Assembly (NCBI GenBank): GCA_020724025.1
Contig: DYHU01000024.1
Coordinates: 1-15,226 of the forward strand
Reading direction: 5' to 3'
DNA length: 15,226 nt
Source of the DNA: Syntrophorhabdus sp.
GTDB lineage: Bacteria; Desulfobacterota; BSN033; UBA1163
The first letter of the stretch is position 1; each line of letters begins with the position of its first letter. A program made the position numbers and the translations under genes. Below, piece by piece: positions 1 through 7,060 of this stretch. The notes beneath the pieces were generated by a model, which saw nothing but the letters and a program-made list of their open reading frames with translations, ran no database searches and was not told where the DNA came from.

Positions 1-54
1 CGTGAGGGCGGGCGGACCGTGGGCGCCGGCGTCATCAGCGATGTCCTCGAATAA
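1..54 (+). CDS. tuf: EF-Tu, C-terminal fragment (5' part outside window)
   Basis: The first 17 codons before a TAA stop read REGGRTVGAGVISDVLE, which matches the extreme C-terminus of elongation factor Tu. That protein is the GTPase that delivers aminoacyl-tRNA to the ribosome. The stretch is the end of domain 3, and its RxGGRTVGxG motif is nearly invariant. The rest of the gene lies upstream of the window. A tuf gene directly before rpsJ is the classical junction between the str and S10 operons, so rpsJ may be read through from tuf. Only 17 residues are visible, but the motif and the context make the call secure. Confidence 0.93.
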   Translation, partial: REGGRTVGAGVISDVLE

Positions 55-155
55 AGGAGTTGGCCCCCGGTCAGGAATGCTTCCCTGCCTACCGGCAGGC
101 AGGCAAAGCCTTAGAATAAAGTAAAGTATGACGAATAAGGGAAAGGGGTAAGGGA
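55..155 (+). repeat. tuf-rpsJ spacer with a CCTGCC/GGCAGG hairpin
   Basis: This 101-base spacer contains a GC-rich inverted repeat: CCTGCC at 84-89, loop TACC, GGCAGG at 94-99. It is followed by another GCAGGC copy, giving a 4-base GGCA periodicity. No T-tract follows, so it does not look like an intrinsic terminator. I see no convincing -35/-10 promoter pair. AAAGGGG at 142-148 is the likely Shine-Dalgarno site of rpsJ, 7 bases before its ATG. The hairpin resembles short palindromes scattered between genes in many genomes. A role in S10-operon leader control (L4 feedback in enterobacteria) is possible but not shown. Confidence 0.6.
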
Positions 156-464
156 ATGACAGCTCAGAAGATCAGGGTCAGCCTCAAATCTTATGACCAC
201 AAACTGTTGGATAAGTCAACGGCTGAGATTGTGGATACGGTTCGGCGGACCGGAGCCAGTGTGGCAGGTCCCATCCCCCTTCCGACGAGGATCAATCGCT
301 ATACCGTGCTGAGATCTCCCCATGTGGATAAAAAATCGAGGGAACAGTTTGAAATTCGAACCCACAAACGCCTTCTCGACATCATCGAACCCACACAACA
401 GACCGTCGATGCCCTGATGAAACTCGACCTGGCCGCCGGGATCGATGTGGAGATCAAATTATAA
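156..464 (+). CDS. rpsJ: 30S ribosomal protein S10 (NusE)
   Basis: This 102-residue protein has the usual length of bacterial S10. It has the canonical opening ([12 protein letters not shown]) and the signature loop [19 protein letters not shown] at residues 54-72, which inserts into the 30S head. S10 is a late-assembly 30S head protein. As NusE it also pairs with NusB in transcription antitermination; both roles are family knowledge. The ATG lies 7 bases after AAAGGGG (142-148). It is the first gene of the S10 set and is followed by rplC after 14 bases. Nothing in it departs from the family. Confidence 0.98.
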   Translation: MTAQKIRVSLKSYDHKLLDKSTAEIVDTVRRTGASVAGPIPLPTRINRYTVLRSPHVDKKSREQFEIRTHKRLLDIIEPTQQTVDALMKLDLAAGIDVEIKL

Positions 465-478
465 GGAATCCAAAGGCC

Positions 479-1156
479 ATGAAACGGAAACTTGGAATTG
501 TCGGCAGAAAAATAGGGATGACCCAGATCTTTCAGGAGGACGGTTCCGTCGTTCCGGTCACGGTGGTCGAAGCCGGACCTTGCTGGGTCACCCAGAAGAA
601 GACGGAAGAGAGAGAGGGTTACGAGGCCCTCCAGATCGGTTTCCTTCCAAAGAATGAGAAGAGAGTGAAGAAGCCTCTCGCCGGCCATTTCAAAAAAGCC
701 GGGACCGCTCCTGTCACTCACTTAAAAGAATTCCGTGTGGAGAGCACCGAAGGGTATGAGTTGGGCCAGGAAATCAATGTCGGACAACTCTTCAAGCCGG
801 GTGATGTCGTCGATGTGACCGGTCTGAGCAAGGGAAAGGGATTTACAGGCGTAATGAAGCGACACGGATTCCATGGTTCACCGGGGTCTCACGGCACGCA
901 TGAATATTTTCGTCACGGAGGATCGGTGGGATCGGCCACCTTTCCTCACCATGTCTTTAAGGGTATGAAGATGCCGGGCCAGCATGGAAATAGCCGGGTG
1001 ACGATCCAGAATATCAAGGTCCTGGAAGTCAGAGAGGATCAGAACCTCATTTTCCTGCGGGGGGGCATCCCCGGCAGTCATCATGGATGGGTCCTCATCC
1101 GAAGCGCCACAAAGAAGAAGGGATCTGCTGAAGCATCTGTGCAAGGAAAGGGATGA
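479..1156 (+). CDS. rplC: 50S ribosomal protein L3
   Basis: This 225-residue protein is slightly longer than the roughly 210 residues of E. coli L3. The N-terminus carries the [10 protein letters not shown] motif (residues 9-18). The core has [13 protein letters not shown], the His-rich extension around [16 protein letters not shown], and [11 protein letters not shown] leading into [12 protein letters not shown]3 starts 50S assembly on the 3' domain of 23S rRNA and sends an arm toward the peptidyl-transferase centre. The RHGGSVG stretch replaces the more usual R-x-P-G-S-I-G; I read this as lineage variation. A weak AAGGA overlaps the rpsJ stop. The gene ends one base before rplD, so translation is probably coupled. 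Confidence 0.97.
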   Translation: MKRKLGIVGRKIGMTQIFQEDGSVVPVTVVEAGPCWVTQKKTEEREGYEALQIGFLPKNEKRVKKPLAGHFKKAGTAPVTHLKEFRVESTEGYELGQEINVGQLFKPGDVVDVTGLSKGKGFTGVMKRHGFHGSPGSHGTHEYFRHGGSVGSATFPHHVFKGMKMPGQHGNSRVTIQNIKVLEVREDQNLIFLRGGIPGSHHGWVLIRSATKKKGSAEASVQGKG

Positions 1157-1157
1157 G

Positions 1158-1781
1158 ATGAGCACATTAGCCGTCTATGACATCAACCATCAGAAGGTGA
1201 GGGAGATCGAACTGAACGATCGGATATTTGATGTGAAGGTCAATCCTCTTCTCTTTTATGACTCTGTGCGTAGCCACCTCGCCTCCCGGAGAAAAGGGGC
1301 AGCCGCCACCAAGAACAGAGCCCTTGTCCGGGGAGGAGGAGCAAAACCGTATCGACAGAAAGGGACCGGCAGGGCCCGGGCAGGGACCCGGCGCTCCCCT
1401 CTCTGGAGGGGAGGGGGAACCATCTTCGGCCCCATGCCAAGGGACTACTCCTTCTCTATTTCAAAAAAGGCAAGGCGGGCCGCCCTCTTATCCGCGCTCA
1501 GCTTAAAACGTCAGGAGGAAAAGCTGATCCTTCTCGATGGGTTTCCCCTCGAGGGGTTCAAAACCCGGCATGTCCTTGAAATCCTAAAGAGGTTTGAAGT
1601 GGAGGATGCCCTTATCGTGACTGATGACAAACATATTTTCCTCGAGCGATCGGCCCGAAATATTCCCGGCATCGAGGTCCTCCGATACAATAGCCTCAAT
1701 GTCTACGACATCTTAAATCATGAACACCTGATTTTATTAAGCCCGGCTGTCGAAAAAATAGAAGGGGTGTTTGTATCATGA
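1158..1781 (+). CDS. rplD: 50S ribosomal protein L4
   Basis: L4 binds domain I of 23S rRNA and lines the exit tunnel with its central loop. In enterobacteria it also represses its own operon. The 207-residue product has the basic tunnel loop at about residues 45-95, including [21 protein letters not shown] chose the ATG at 1158, one base after the rplC stop, because [10 protein letters not shown] is a normal L4 opening. The frame stays open back to 1083, but the 25 residues this would add lie inside rplC and are not L4-like. An AAGGAAAGGGATGAG stretch within the end of rplC supplies the Shine-Dalgarno site. It overlaps rplW by four bases. Confidence 0.96.
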   Translation: MSTLAVYDINHQKVREIELNDRIFDVKVNPLLFYDSVRSHLASRRKGAAATKNRALVRGGGAKPYRQKGTGRARAGTRRSPLWRGGGTIFGPMPRDYSFSISKKARRAALLSALSLKRQEEKLILLDGFPLEGFKTRHVLEILKRFEVEDALIVTDDKHIFLERSARNIPGIEVLRYNSLNVYDILNHEHLILLSPAVEKIEGVFVS

Positions 1782-2068
1782 AAGAGCCGCAGAAGATTAT
1801 CCGGAGACCCTTGATCACTGAAAAGAGCACCCGTCAGAAAGACGAGGGCCATCAATATGTCTTCGAGGTCGATCGGAATGCGAATAAGATCGAGATCCAG
1901 TCGGCGGTTGAACTCCTCTTCAAGGTGAAGGTGAACAATGTCCGGACCCTCAATGTTCTGGGCAAAGTGAAGCGTCTGGGAAGGAAATTTGGAAAGAGGC
2001 CTGATTGGAAGAAGGCCGTCGTCACCCTGAGAGAAGGGGACCGCATCGAATTCTTCGAAGGAGCCTAA
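1778..2068 (+). CDS. rplW: 50S ribosomal protein L23
   Basis: This 96-residue protein is typical of bacterial L23. It starts with the family pattern of a short lead followed by [13 protein letters not shown]. It continues with [19 protein letters not shown] and [17 protein letters not shown], and ends in the beta-strand [16 protein letters not shown]23 sits at the tunnel exit, where trigger factor and the signal recognition particle dock (family knowledge). The ATG overlaps the rplD stop as ATGA, so it is translationally coupled to rplD. It is followed by a 110-base repeat-filled spacer instead of the tight junction usually seen before rplB. Confidence 0.97.
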   Translation: MKEPQKIIRRPLITEKSTRQKDEGHQYVFEVDRNANKIEIQSAVELLFKVKVNNVRTLNVLGKVKRLGRKFGKRPDWKKAVVTLREGDRIEFFEGA

Positions 2069-2178
2069 TATTGTGAATCGTGAATGGTGAAGCGTGAATC
2101 GGAGTAGAAAAACACTTCATCAATTGTTTTGACGAATCACAAGTCACGATTCACGAATCACGGAAATGGAGTGAAGGA
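2069..2178 (+). repeat. Heptad palindrome, rplW-rplB spacer
   Basis: The left arm is four 7-base units of the form GTGAAnn beginning at 2073, 2080, 2087 and 2094. The right arm is four units of the form nnnTCAC beginning at 2134, 2141, 2148 and 2155. Reverse-complemented, the right units read GTGAnnn, so the two arms can pair as an imperfect stem of about 28 bp around a 33-base spacer. In both arms the fixed bases stay in strict 7-base register while the variable bases drift. No coding potential was seen. The arm ends about 17 bases before the rplB ATG. Confidence 0.85.
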
Positions 2179-2994
2179 ATGGGCATTAAAAAATTTCGAC
2201 CGACGTCTCCGGGAAGGCGGTCCATGACGGTTCCGACCTTTGAGGAGATCACCTCCACCTCACCGGAGAAAAGCCTTCTTCGTCCATTGAAGAAGACCGG
2301 AGGAAGGAACTGCTACGGAAGAGTCACCGCCTGGCACCGGGGCGGAGGCCATAAGAGGATGTACCGGATCATCGACTTCAAGAGGGATAAGAGGGAGATC
2401 CCTGCGAAGGTGGCTTCCGTTGAGTATGATCCCAATCGATCCGCCCGAATCGCCCTGCTCCACTATGTGGATGGCGAGAAACGATATATCCTCGCCCCGG
2501 ATCAACTGGGGGTGGGAGATCAGGTGATGGCAAGTTCCGGCGCTGATATCAAACCCGGCAATGCCCTTCCCCTGCGAAACATCCCGACCGGCACGCTGAT
2601 CCATAATGTGGAGTTGAAAATTGGAAAGGGGGGCCAGATCATCCGGAGCGCGGGGACCAGCGGCCAGTTGATGGCCAAGGAAGGCAAATATGCCCATATC
2701 AAACTTCCCTCGGGTGAGGTCCGGCTGATCCTCCAGGACTGTTATGCCACCATCGGACAGGTGAGCAACTTCGAGCATGAAAATGTTTCTTTTGGGAAAG
2801 CGGGAAGAACCCGGTGGCATGGCCGGCGTCCCGTGACCCGTGGAGTGGCGATGAATCCGATCGACCATCCGCTCGGCGGAGGCGAAGGAAAGAGCTCCGG
2901 AGGCCGTCATCCCTGCACGCCATGGGGTGTTCCCGAAAAGAAGACACGCAAGAATAAAAGGACGGAAAAATACATCCTGAAGAGGAGAGATTAA
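2179..2994 (+). CDS. rplB: 50S ribosomal protein L2
   Basis: L2 is a primary 23S rRNA-binding protein needed for subunit association and for peptidyl-transferase assembly. At 271 residues it has the usual length. It opens with [12 protein letters not shown] and carries the OB-fold segment [17 protein letters not shown] (residues 47-63). The C-terminal zinc-ribbon-like domain includes [10 protein letters not shown] and [18 protein letters not shown], followed by a basic tail. The histidine of the DHP motif (His230 here, the position of the conserved E. coli His229) is present. The next residue but one, usually His, is Leu232. The start lies behind GTGAAGG. The stop overlaps the rpsS start as TAATG. 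Confidence 0.97.
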   Translation: MGIKKFRPTSPGRRSMTVPTFEEITSTSPEKSLLRPLKKTGGRNCYGRVTAWHRGGGHKRMYRIIDFKRDKREIPAKVASVEYDPNRSARIALLHYVDGEKRYILAPDQLGVGDQVMASSGADIKPGNALPLRNIPTGTLIHNVELKIGKGGQIIRSAGTSGQLMAKEGKYAHIKLPSGEVRLILQDCYATIGQVSNFEHENVSFGKAGRTRWHGRRPVTRGVAMNPIDHPLGGGEGKSSGGRHPCTPWGVPEKKTRKNKRTEKYILKRRD

Positions 2995-3284
2995 TGGCCC
3001 GGTCAATCAAAAAAGGGCCCTTTGTGGATGCCCATTTGAAGATGAAAGCGGAAGAGGCCCGGAGAACGAAGGAAGGAAGGGTGATCAAAACCTGGTCCAG
3101 GCGTTCCACCATCATTCCTGAGATGGTCAGTTTAACTTTTGCCGTCCATAACGGAAAGAAGTTTATTCCGGTCTTCGTCACCGAGGAGATGGTCGGCCAT
3201 AAGTTAGGGGAATTCTCCCCTACCCGAACCTTCCACGGCCATTCAGGAGACCGAAAGACAAAGATTAAGGGAAAGACTCCATAA
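2994..3284 (+). CDS. rpsS: 30S ribosomal protein S19
   Basis: S19 forms a heterodimer with S13 in the 30S head and contacts the A-site tRNA region. The 96-residue product begins [15 protein letters not shown] and contains [27 protein letters not shown] and a basic KTKIKGKTP tail, all canonical. The ATG shares its first base with the last base of the rplB stop. The Shine-Dalgarno site GAGGAG lies in the last codons of rplB, so the two genes are coupled. Length and motifs are ordinary. Confidence 0.97.
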   Translation: MARSIKKGPFVDAHLKMKAEEARRTKEGRVIKTWSRRSTIIPEMVSLTFAVHNGKKFIPVFVTEEMVGHKLGEFSPTRTFHGHSGDRKTKIKGKTP

Positions 3285-3302
3285 AGGCAAAGGTTGAAGA
3301 AG

Positions 3303-3635
3303 ATGGAAGTCAGGGCAAAATTAAAATATGTGCGTTTGGGACCCAGAAAGGCAAGGCTGGTGGCTGACCTGATAAGGGGCAAAGGATCCGAGGAGGCCCT
3401 CAACATTCTGGCTTTCACAAAGAAAGCGGCTGCCAGAGTGATCATCAAGTTGTTGAAATCGGCCATTGCCAATGCCACACAGAAGAAGACGGTGGACGTT
3501 GACCGCCTTTATGTGAAGAAGGTCTCGGTGGACCAGGGGGCGACCTGGAAAAGGTTTACCCCAAGGGCTTTGGGTCGGGCCACCACGATCCGGAAGAGAA
3601 CGAGCCACATCACCATCGTCCTGGATGAAAAGTAA
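3303..3635 (+). CDS. rplV: 50S ribosomal protein L22
   Basis: L22 binds all 23S rRNA domains and sends a beta-hairpin into the exit tunnel next to L4. The protein has the family opening (A)[21 protein letters not shown], the central AIANATQKK segment and the hairpin region [20 protein letters not shown]. From the ATG at 3303 it is 110 residues, matching the usual length, with AAAGG (3289-3293) 9 bases upstream. A TTG at 3294 would add three residues and also has an AAAGG in front, so the start is not fully settled. It is 18 bases from rpsS, or 9 if the TTG is used. Confidence 0.95.
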   Translation: MEVRAKLKYVRLGPRKARLVADLIRGKGSEEALNILAFTKKAAARVIIKLLKSAIANATQKKTVDVDRLYVKKVSVDQGATWKRFTPRALGRATTIRKRTSHITIVLDEK

Positions 3636-3650
3636 AAAGGAGGAGAAACC

Positions 3651-4313
3651 TTGGGTCAGAAAGTACATCCGATAGGTTTTCGACTGGGATTTATCAAGAG
3701 CTGGGATTCACGATGGTTTGCAGAAAAGGATTATCCCCAACTTCTCATTGAGGATATACGGATCCGCGACCATTTGAAGAAGAAACTTCACCACGCCGGG
3801 GTCTCAAAGATTGAGATCGAACGGGCTGCGAGCAAGGCCAAAAAGGCCAAGGTGTCCATCTGGACCGCCCGGCCCGGGATCATCATCGGAAAAAAAGGGG
3901 TCGAGGTGGAGAACCTTAAAAAAGAGCTTCAAAAGATGACCCAGAAGGAGATCCTCATCAACATCCAGGAGGTGAAGAGAGCGGAGGTCAATGCCCAGCT
4001 CGTGGGTGAAAATGTGGCTCTCCAGCTCGAACGCCGGGTTGGATTTCGGAGGGCGATGAAGAAAGCCGTGGCCTCTGCCATGAAGTTAGGGGCAAAGGGA
4101 ATTAAAATTGCGGTCTCCGGAAGACTCGGAGGAGCAGAAATGGCCCGCTATGAATGGTACCGCGAGGGTCGGGTCCCTCTCCACACCCTCCGGGCGGATA
4201 TCGACTATGGCCTGGCTGAGGCGAAGACCACATACGGGATCATCGGCGTGAAGGTATGGATCTTTAAGGGAGAGGTCTATTCAACGAAAGAAGGAGACGA
4301 GCGAGCAACCTGA
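3651..4313 (+). CDS. rpsC: 30S ribosomal protein S3
   Basis: S3 lies at the mRNA entry channel and forms part of the ribosomal helicase. The 220-residue protein starts [13 protein letters not shown] from a TTG codon. An excellent AAGGAGG at 3637-3643 lies 7 bases upstream, and no ATG lies nearby in frame. The type-II KH domain has its GxxG loop as GKKG at residues 80-83. The C-terminal domain shows [16 protein letters not shown] and [17 protein letters not shown]. It sits 15 bases behind rplV and is followed by the longest spacer in the window (241 bases). Confidence 0.97.
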   Translation: MGQKVHPIGFRLGFIKSWDSRWFAEKDYPQLLIEDIRIRDHLKKKLHHAGVSKIEIERAASKAKKAKVSIWTARPGIIIGKKGVEVENLKKELQKMTQKEILINIQEVKRAEVNAQLVGENVALQLERRVGFRRAMKKAVASAMKLGAKGIKIAVSGRLGGAEMARYEWYREGRVPLHTLRADIDYGLAEAKTTYGIIGVKVWIFKGEVYSTKEGDERAT

Positions 4314-4554
4314 AAATAACCAAATTCCAAACACCAATAACCAAATAATAACTCCCCCTCTCCCCCTCTTAACTTAAGAGGGGGTAGGGGGGCGTTATTG
4401 GTGATTGGAGCTTGGTGATTGGATATTATTTGGTCCCGCCCTGGCGGGATTGGGATTTGGTGATTGGAATTTGGAATCTCGTTTCTAGTTGTAAGGCAAC
4501 CATATCCTGAAGCTGAAAGTAGAATTCCTGTGGGGATAAGGGGTCAAGTTAATT
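4314..4554 (+). repeat. Composite heptad palindrome with two nested GC hairpins, rpsC-rplP spacer
   Basis: Left arm: 7-base units with an nCCAAnn core starting at 4319, 4326, 4333 and 4340. Right arm: units ending TTGG at 4395-4401, 4402-4408, 4409-4415 and 4416-4422, then TTGGnnn units from 4450 to 4477. The outer ends CCAAATTCCAA (4320-4330) and TTGGAATTTGG (4464-4474) are perfectly complementary. At the apex a C-rich/G-rich hairpin (4354-4372 with 4374-4392) is nested. A second perfect hairpin, TCCCGCC-CT-GGCGGGA (4434-4449), interrupts the right arm and is flanked by TTGG on both sides. Positions 4478-4554 show no repeat; AAGGGG (4538-4543) is the probable rplP ribosome-binding site. There is no gene here. 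Confidence 0.85.
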
Positions 4555-4971
4555 ATGTTGATGCCGAAGAAGACAAAATATCGAAAGATGCAAAAGGGGA
4601 AAATGAGAGGAGCCGCCTCCCGTGGAAATAAGCTCAACTTTGGCGACTTCGGGCTTCAGGCTACCCAGTGCGGCTGGCTGAGCTCCCGCCAGATTGAAGC
4701 CGCCCGTATTGCCATGACGCGGTTCATCAAGCGGACAGGTCGAATCTGGATACGCATCTTTCCCGACAAGCCGATCACCAAAAAACCTGCGGAGACCCGG
4801 ATGGGAAAAGGAAAGGGTCCGCCCGAAGACTGGGTGGCCGTCATCCGTCCGGGCAGAATTCTTTATGAGATGGAAGGGGTTCCGGAAGAGAGGGCGAGAG
4901 AAGCCTTTCTTCTGGCCTCCCACAAATTGCCCATTTCTACGAGGTTCATCATGAGGGGGAGCCACCTATGA
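4555..4971 (+). CDS. rplP: 50S ribosomal protein L16
   Basis: L16 helps form the A-site tRNA pocket near the peptidyl-transferase centre. The 138-residue product opens [19 protein letters not shown]. It contains the family segments [42 protein letters not shown] and [21 protein letters not shown] took the ATG at 4555 because MLMPK is the usual start; the internal ATG at 4561 is the alternative. The Shine-Dalgarno AAGGGG lies 11 bases upstream, which is rather far. It overlaps rpmC by four bases (ATGA). Confidence 0.97.
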   Translation: MLMPKKTKYRKMQKGKMRGAASRGNKLNFGDFGLQATQCGWLSSRQIEAARIAMTRFIKRTGRIWIRIFPDKPITKKPAETRMGKGKGPPEDWVAVIRPGRILYEMEGVPEERAREAFLLASHKLPISTRFIMRGSHL

Positions 4972-5168
4972 AGACAAAAGATGTCCGCCTCCTGAGCGAA
5001 GGGGAATTGATTCATAAAGAGAAGGAACTTCATGAGGAACTCTTCAACCTCCGTTTTCAACATGCCACGGGGCAACTGGAAAACACGATGCGAATCCCTC
5101 AGGTCAAGCGGGATATCGCCCGGGTGAAGACGATCCTCAAGGGGAAGGCGCCGAGCAAAGGGAAATAA
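4968..5168 (+). CDS. rpmC: 50S ribosomal protein L29
   Basis: L29 is a small two-helix hairpin protein near the tunnel exit, next to L23. The 66-residue sequence shows the expected pattern: a short basic lead, helix 1 ([24 protein letters not shown]), the turn [13 protein letters not shown], and helix 2 ([12 protein letters not shown]) with a Lys-rich tail. The ATG overlaps the rplP stop, so it should be translated by coupling. It is followed by rpsQ after 5 bases. Length and composition are normal for the family. Confidence 0.95.
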   Translation: MKTKDVRLLSEGELIHKEKELHEELFNLRFQHATGQLENTMRIPQVKRDIARVKTILKGKAPSKGK

Positions 5169-5173
5169 GGTCT

Positions 5174-5431
5174 ATGGAAGAGAGAGGAAAAAGAAAGACA
5201 TTAACGGGTGTGGTCTCGAGCGACAAAATGGATAAGACGGTCGTCGTCATGGTCAATCGCCTGGTCCTTCATCCCGTCTATAAGAAGTATATCCGGAAGA
5301 GGACGAAGGTGAAGGCCCATGACGAAAAGAAACAGTGTCACATCGGCGACAAGGTCCTTTTGATCGAAACCCGGCCCCTCAGCAAAGAGAAAAGGTGGCG
5401 TGTCAAAGAGATCGTTGAACGGGCCGCCTAA
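5174..5431 (+). CDS. rpsQ: 30S ribosomal protein S17
   Basis: S17 is an OB-fold primary binding protein of the 16S 5' domain. The 85-residue product has the family motifs [39 protein letters not shown] and [20 protein letters not shown]. The ATG lies 5 bases after the rpmC stop. The local Shine-Dalgarno (AAGG at 5167-5170) is very close to the start, so coupling with rpmC is likely. It is the last gene of the classical S10 set. The spacer that follows carries a heptad palindrome, not a recognisable terminator. Confidence 0.96.
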   Translation: MEERGKRKTLTGVVSSDKMDKTVVVMVNRLVLHPVYKKYIRKRTKVKAHDEKKQCHIGDKVLLIETRPLSKEKRWRVKEIVERAA

Positions 5432-5520
5432 AACGGAAAGTAGAATGTGGAAGGTGGAGGGGAGTTTAGAGAAATTATCTCTCCACTCTCCACATTCTAC
5501 TTTTGGTAATGGAGTTCATC
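5432..5520 (+). repeat. Heptad palindrome, rpsQ-rplN spacer
   Basis: Three 7-base units on the left (TAGAATG at 5441, TGGAAGG at 5448, TGGAGGG at 5455) are mirrored on the right by CTCTCCA at 5479, CTCTCCA at 5486 and CATTCTA at 5493. Reverse-complemented, the right units read TAGAATG and TGGAGAG twice. The flanking AAAG (5437-5440) and CTTT (5500-5503) extend the match, giving a stem of roughly 25 bp with a loop of about 15 bases. GGAG at 5511-5514 is the rplN ribosome-binding site. There is no T-tract, so a terminator role is unlikely. Confidence 0.85.
5511..5514 (+). promoter_or_regulatory. Shine-Dalgarno site fixing the rplN start
   Basis: GGAG lies 6 bases before the ATG at 5521. It supports that codon over the in-frame TTG at 5503, which would lie inside the right arm of the spacer palindrome and add six residues foreign to L14. 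Confidence 0.7.
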
Positions 5521-5889
5521 ATGATCCAGATGCGGAGTATTCTTGAAGTCGCCGATAATTCGGGAGCAAAAAGATTGGGGTGCATCAAGGTCCTCGGCGG
5601 AACACGCCGGAAATATGCGGCCCTGGGCGATGTGATCATCGTCTCGGTCAAAGACGCCTTGCCTAACTCCAAGATCAAAAAAGGAGATGTCGCTCGAGCG
5701 GTCATCGTCCGGACGAAGAAAGAGGTGAAAAGGCCGGATGGCTCCTTTATTAAGTTTGATGATAACTCCGCTGTTCTGATCAATCCTCAGGGAGAACCCA
5801 TCGGGACCCGAATCTTCGGCCCTGTTGCCAGGGAGCTTCGGGCGAAACGATTTATGAAGATCATCTCGCTGGCTCCCGAGGTCCTGTAA
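5521..5889 (+). CDS. rplN: 50S ribosomal protein L14
   Basis: L14 binds 23S rRNA near the subunit interface and contacts 16S helix 14. From the ATG at 5521 the protein is 122 residues, exactly the usual length. It begins [20 protein letters not shown], the canonical opening. It also has the [19 protein letters not shown] segment ([21 protein letters not shown]) and the ending [13 protein letters not shown]...[11 protein letters not shown]. The frame is open upstream to a TTG at 5503, but the extra residues do not fit the family. It is the first gene of the spc set and is followed by rplX after 18 bases. Confidence 0.97.
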   Translation: MIQMRSILEVADNSGAKRLGCIKVLGGTRRKYAALGDVIIVSVKDALPNSKIKKGDVARAVIVRTKKEVKRPDGSFIKFDDNSAVLINPQGEPIGTRIFGPVARELRAKRFMKIISLAPEVL

Positions 5890-5907
5890 AGCAGAAAGGA
5901 ATTTGGA

Positions 5908-6237
5908 ATGATCGCCCCCAAAAACCATATCAAAAAAAATGACCTGGTCATGGTTACCAACGGAAGGGAGAAGGGCAAAAGTGGCCGGGTGCTGAAAGTC
6001 CTTCCAGAGAAGGAGAAAGTGATCATCGAAAAGATCAATTTCATCAAGAGACATTCTCGGCCCCACGGACAACAGAAACGGGGAGGGATCCTGGAAAAGG
6101 AGGCGCCCCTTCATATCTCCAATGTGATGCTCCTCTGTGAAAAATGCAATAAACCCGTCCGGATCGGCCACCGGAGCCTCGAGGGAGGCAAGAAGGCCCG
6201 GTTCTGCAAAAAATGTGGGGAAATTTTTGATAAATAG
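5908..6237 (+). CDS. rplX: 50S ribosomal protein L24, Cys4 form
   Basis: L24 is an assembly initiator with a KOW/SH3 domain. At 109 residues it has the KOW segment ([20 protein letters not shown], residues 9-28) and the [21 protein letters not shown] segment. The C-terminus carries two CxxC pairs (Cys77, Cys80, Cys100, Cys103), arranged as in L24 proteins with a putative zinc ribbon; E. coli L24 lacks this. The ATG follows AGAAAGGAATTTGGA. It ends 8 bases before rplE. In E. coli the S8 repressor site lies around this junction. I could not confirm such a site by eye. Confidence 0.96.
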   Translation: MIAPKNHIKKNDLVMVTNGREKGKSGRVLKVLPEKEKVIIEKINFIKRHSRPHGQQKRGGILEKEAPLHISNVMLLCEKCNKPVRIGHRSLEGGKKARFCKKCGEIFDK

Positions 6238-6245
6238 GTGATACG

Positions 6246-6785
6246 ATGCCCAGAATGAAAGAGACTTATCAGGAGCGAGTGGTCCCTGCGCTGATGAAAC
6301 GATTTAATTACCGGAACAAGATGGAGGTTCCAAGGCTGGACAAGATCGTCATCAATATGGGACTGGGGGAAGCCATTCAGAACATCAAGATCCTCGACTC
6401 CGCCGTTCAGGAACTGGGCCTCATTACTGGACAGAAAGCCGTCATCACCAAAGCCAAAAAATCGATCGCCCAGTTCAAATTGAGAATAGGGATGCCCATC
6501 GGGGTGAGGGTGACTCTCCGGAAAGAGAGGATGTACGAATTCTTCAACCGTCTGGTGAATGTTGCCCTTCCGAGAGTGAGGGATTTCAAGGGCCTTTCCG
6601 GAAAGTCCTTTGACGGGAGGGGAAACTTTGCCCTGGGCATCCGGGAACAGCTCATCTTCCCGGAGATTCATTACGACAAAATTGATAAGGTAAAGGGGAT
6701 GAACATCGTCATTGGCACCACCGCCAGAACGGATGAAGAAGGAAAGGAACTCCTGAGGCTGCTCGGGATGCCCTTCAGGAACTAA
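6246..6785 (+). CDS. rplE: 50S ribosomal protein L5
   Basis: L5 binds 5S rRNA together with L18 and L25 and contacts P-site tRNA. The 179-residue protein has the family opening ([19 protein letters not shown]) and [16 protein letters not shown]. It continues with [57 protein letters not shown] and the ending [24 protein letters not shown], all canonical. The spacing to rplX is 8 bases. A palindrome-bearing spacer separates it from rpsN. There is no sign of degeneration. Confidence 0.97.
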   Translation: MPRMKETYQERVVPALMKRFNYRNKMEVPRLDKIVINMGLGEAIQNIKILDSAVQELGLITGQKAVITKAKKSIAQFKLRIGMPIGVRVTLRKERMYEFFNRLVNVALPRVRDFKGLSGKSFDGRGNFALGIREQLIFPEIHYDKIDKVKGMNIVIGTTARTDEEGKELLRLLGMPFRN

Positions 6786-6857
6786 ATCCCCTTTTGTAGG
6801 GAATGGTTTCAAACCGTTCCCTACAGAGTGGACAGGGGATTATTAGGGAGGAAGAAA
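6786..6857 (+). repeat. 14-bp REP-like palindrome, rplE-rpsN spacer
   Basis: GTAGGGAATGGTTT (6796-6809) and AAACCGTTCCCTAC (6811-6824) are complementary except for one G-T step, with a single C between them. A second outer pair, ATCCCCT (6786-6792) and AGGGGAT (6834-6840), would extend the stem. No 7-base period is seen, so this is a different kind of element from the heptad palindromes. It has no T-tract. The rpsN Shine-Dalgarno site lies just outside the structure. Confidence 0.85.
6845..6854 (+). promoter_or_regulatory. Shine-Dalgarno site fixing the rpsN TTG start
   Basis: AGGGAGGAAG ends 3 bases before the TTG at 6858; its GGAGG core ends 6 bases before it. The upstream in-frame GTG at 6828 sits within the palindrome region and has no such site. 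Confidence 0.75.
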
Positions 6858-7043
6858 TTGGCAAAGTTATCGTTGATGAATAAGGCAAAGAAAAAACAGA
6901 AATTCAATGTCCGTCAGTACAACCGTTGCCCTCTCTGTGGAAGGCCAAGGGCTTTTATTCGAAAATTCAGCATGTGCCGTCTCTGTTTCAGAAAGTATGC
7001 CAACCGGGGCGAGATCCCCGGTGTCATTAAAGCCAGCTGGTAA
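6858..7043 (+). CDS. rpsN: 30S ribosomal protein S14, zinc type (S14Z)
   Basis: S14 is a late-assembling 30S head protein. From the TTG at 6858 it is 61 residues, the standard length of the short zinc-binding type. It reads [20 protein letters not shown] and then the Cys4 knuckle, with Cys24 and Cys27 in CPLC and Cys40 and Cys43 in CRLC, followed by the conserved ending [11 protein letters not shown]. The frame is open back to a GTG at 6828, but the strong AGGGAGGAAG in front of the TTG and the family length decide the start. rpsH follows after 17 bases. Confidence 0.96.
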   Translation: MAKLSLMNKAKKKQKFNVRQYNRCPLCGRPRAFIRKFSMCRLCFRKYANRGEIPGVIKASW

Positions 7044-7060
7044 CCATTACGGAGTTAGAT

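Noticed and set aside
100..155. Promoter for rpsJ in the AT-rich stretch after the hairpin
   Set aside because: TAAAGT-like -10 candidates exist, but no paired -35 at proper spacing could be supported by eye.
1083..1157. Upstream start extending L4 by 25 residues
   Set aside because: The extension is the out-of-frame end of rplC and is not L4-like; the ATG at 1158 fits the family.
2260..3478. Two long minus-strand open frames (about 250 residues each) opposite rplB, rpsS and rplV
   Set aside because: They lie antisense to unmistakable ribosomal-protein genes, resemble no family, and arise from the codon bias of the real frame.
4354..4392. C-run/G-run hairpin after rpsC as a terminator
   Set aside because: The G-rich arm is followed by CGTTATTGG without a T-tract, and rplP to rpsQ would be cut off.
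5503..5520. TTG start extending L14 by six residues
   Set aside because: L14 begins MIQ and is 122 residues in the family; GGAG is correctly spaced for the ATG at 5521.
5497..6812. Minus-strand open frames of about 224 and 233 residues opposite rplN, rplX and rplE
   Set aside because: Shadows of highly expressed plus-strand genes; they have no convincing ribosome-binding sites and no recognisable motifs.
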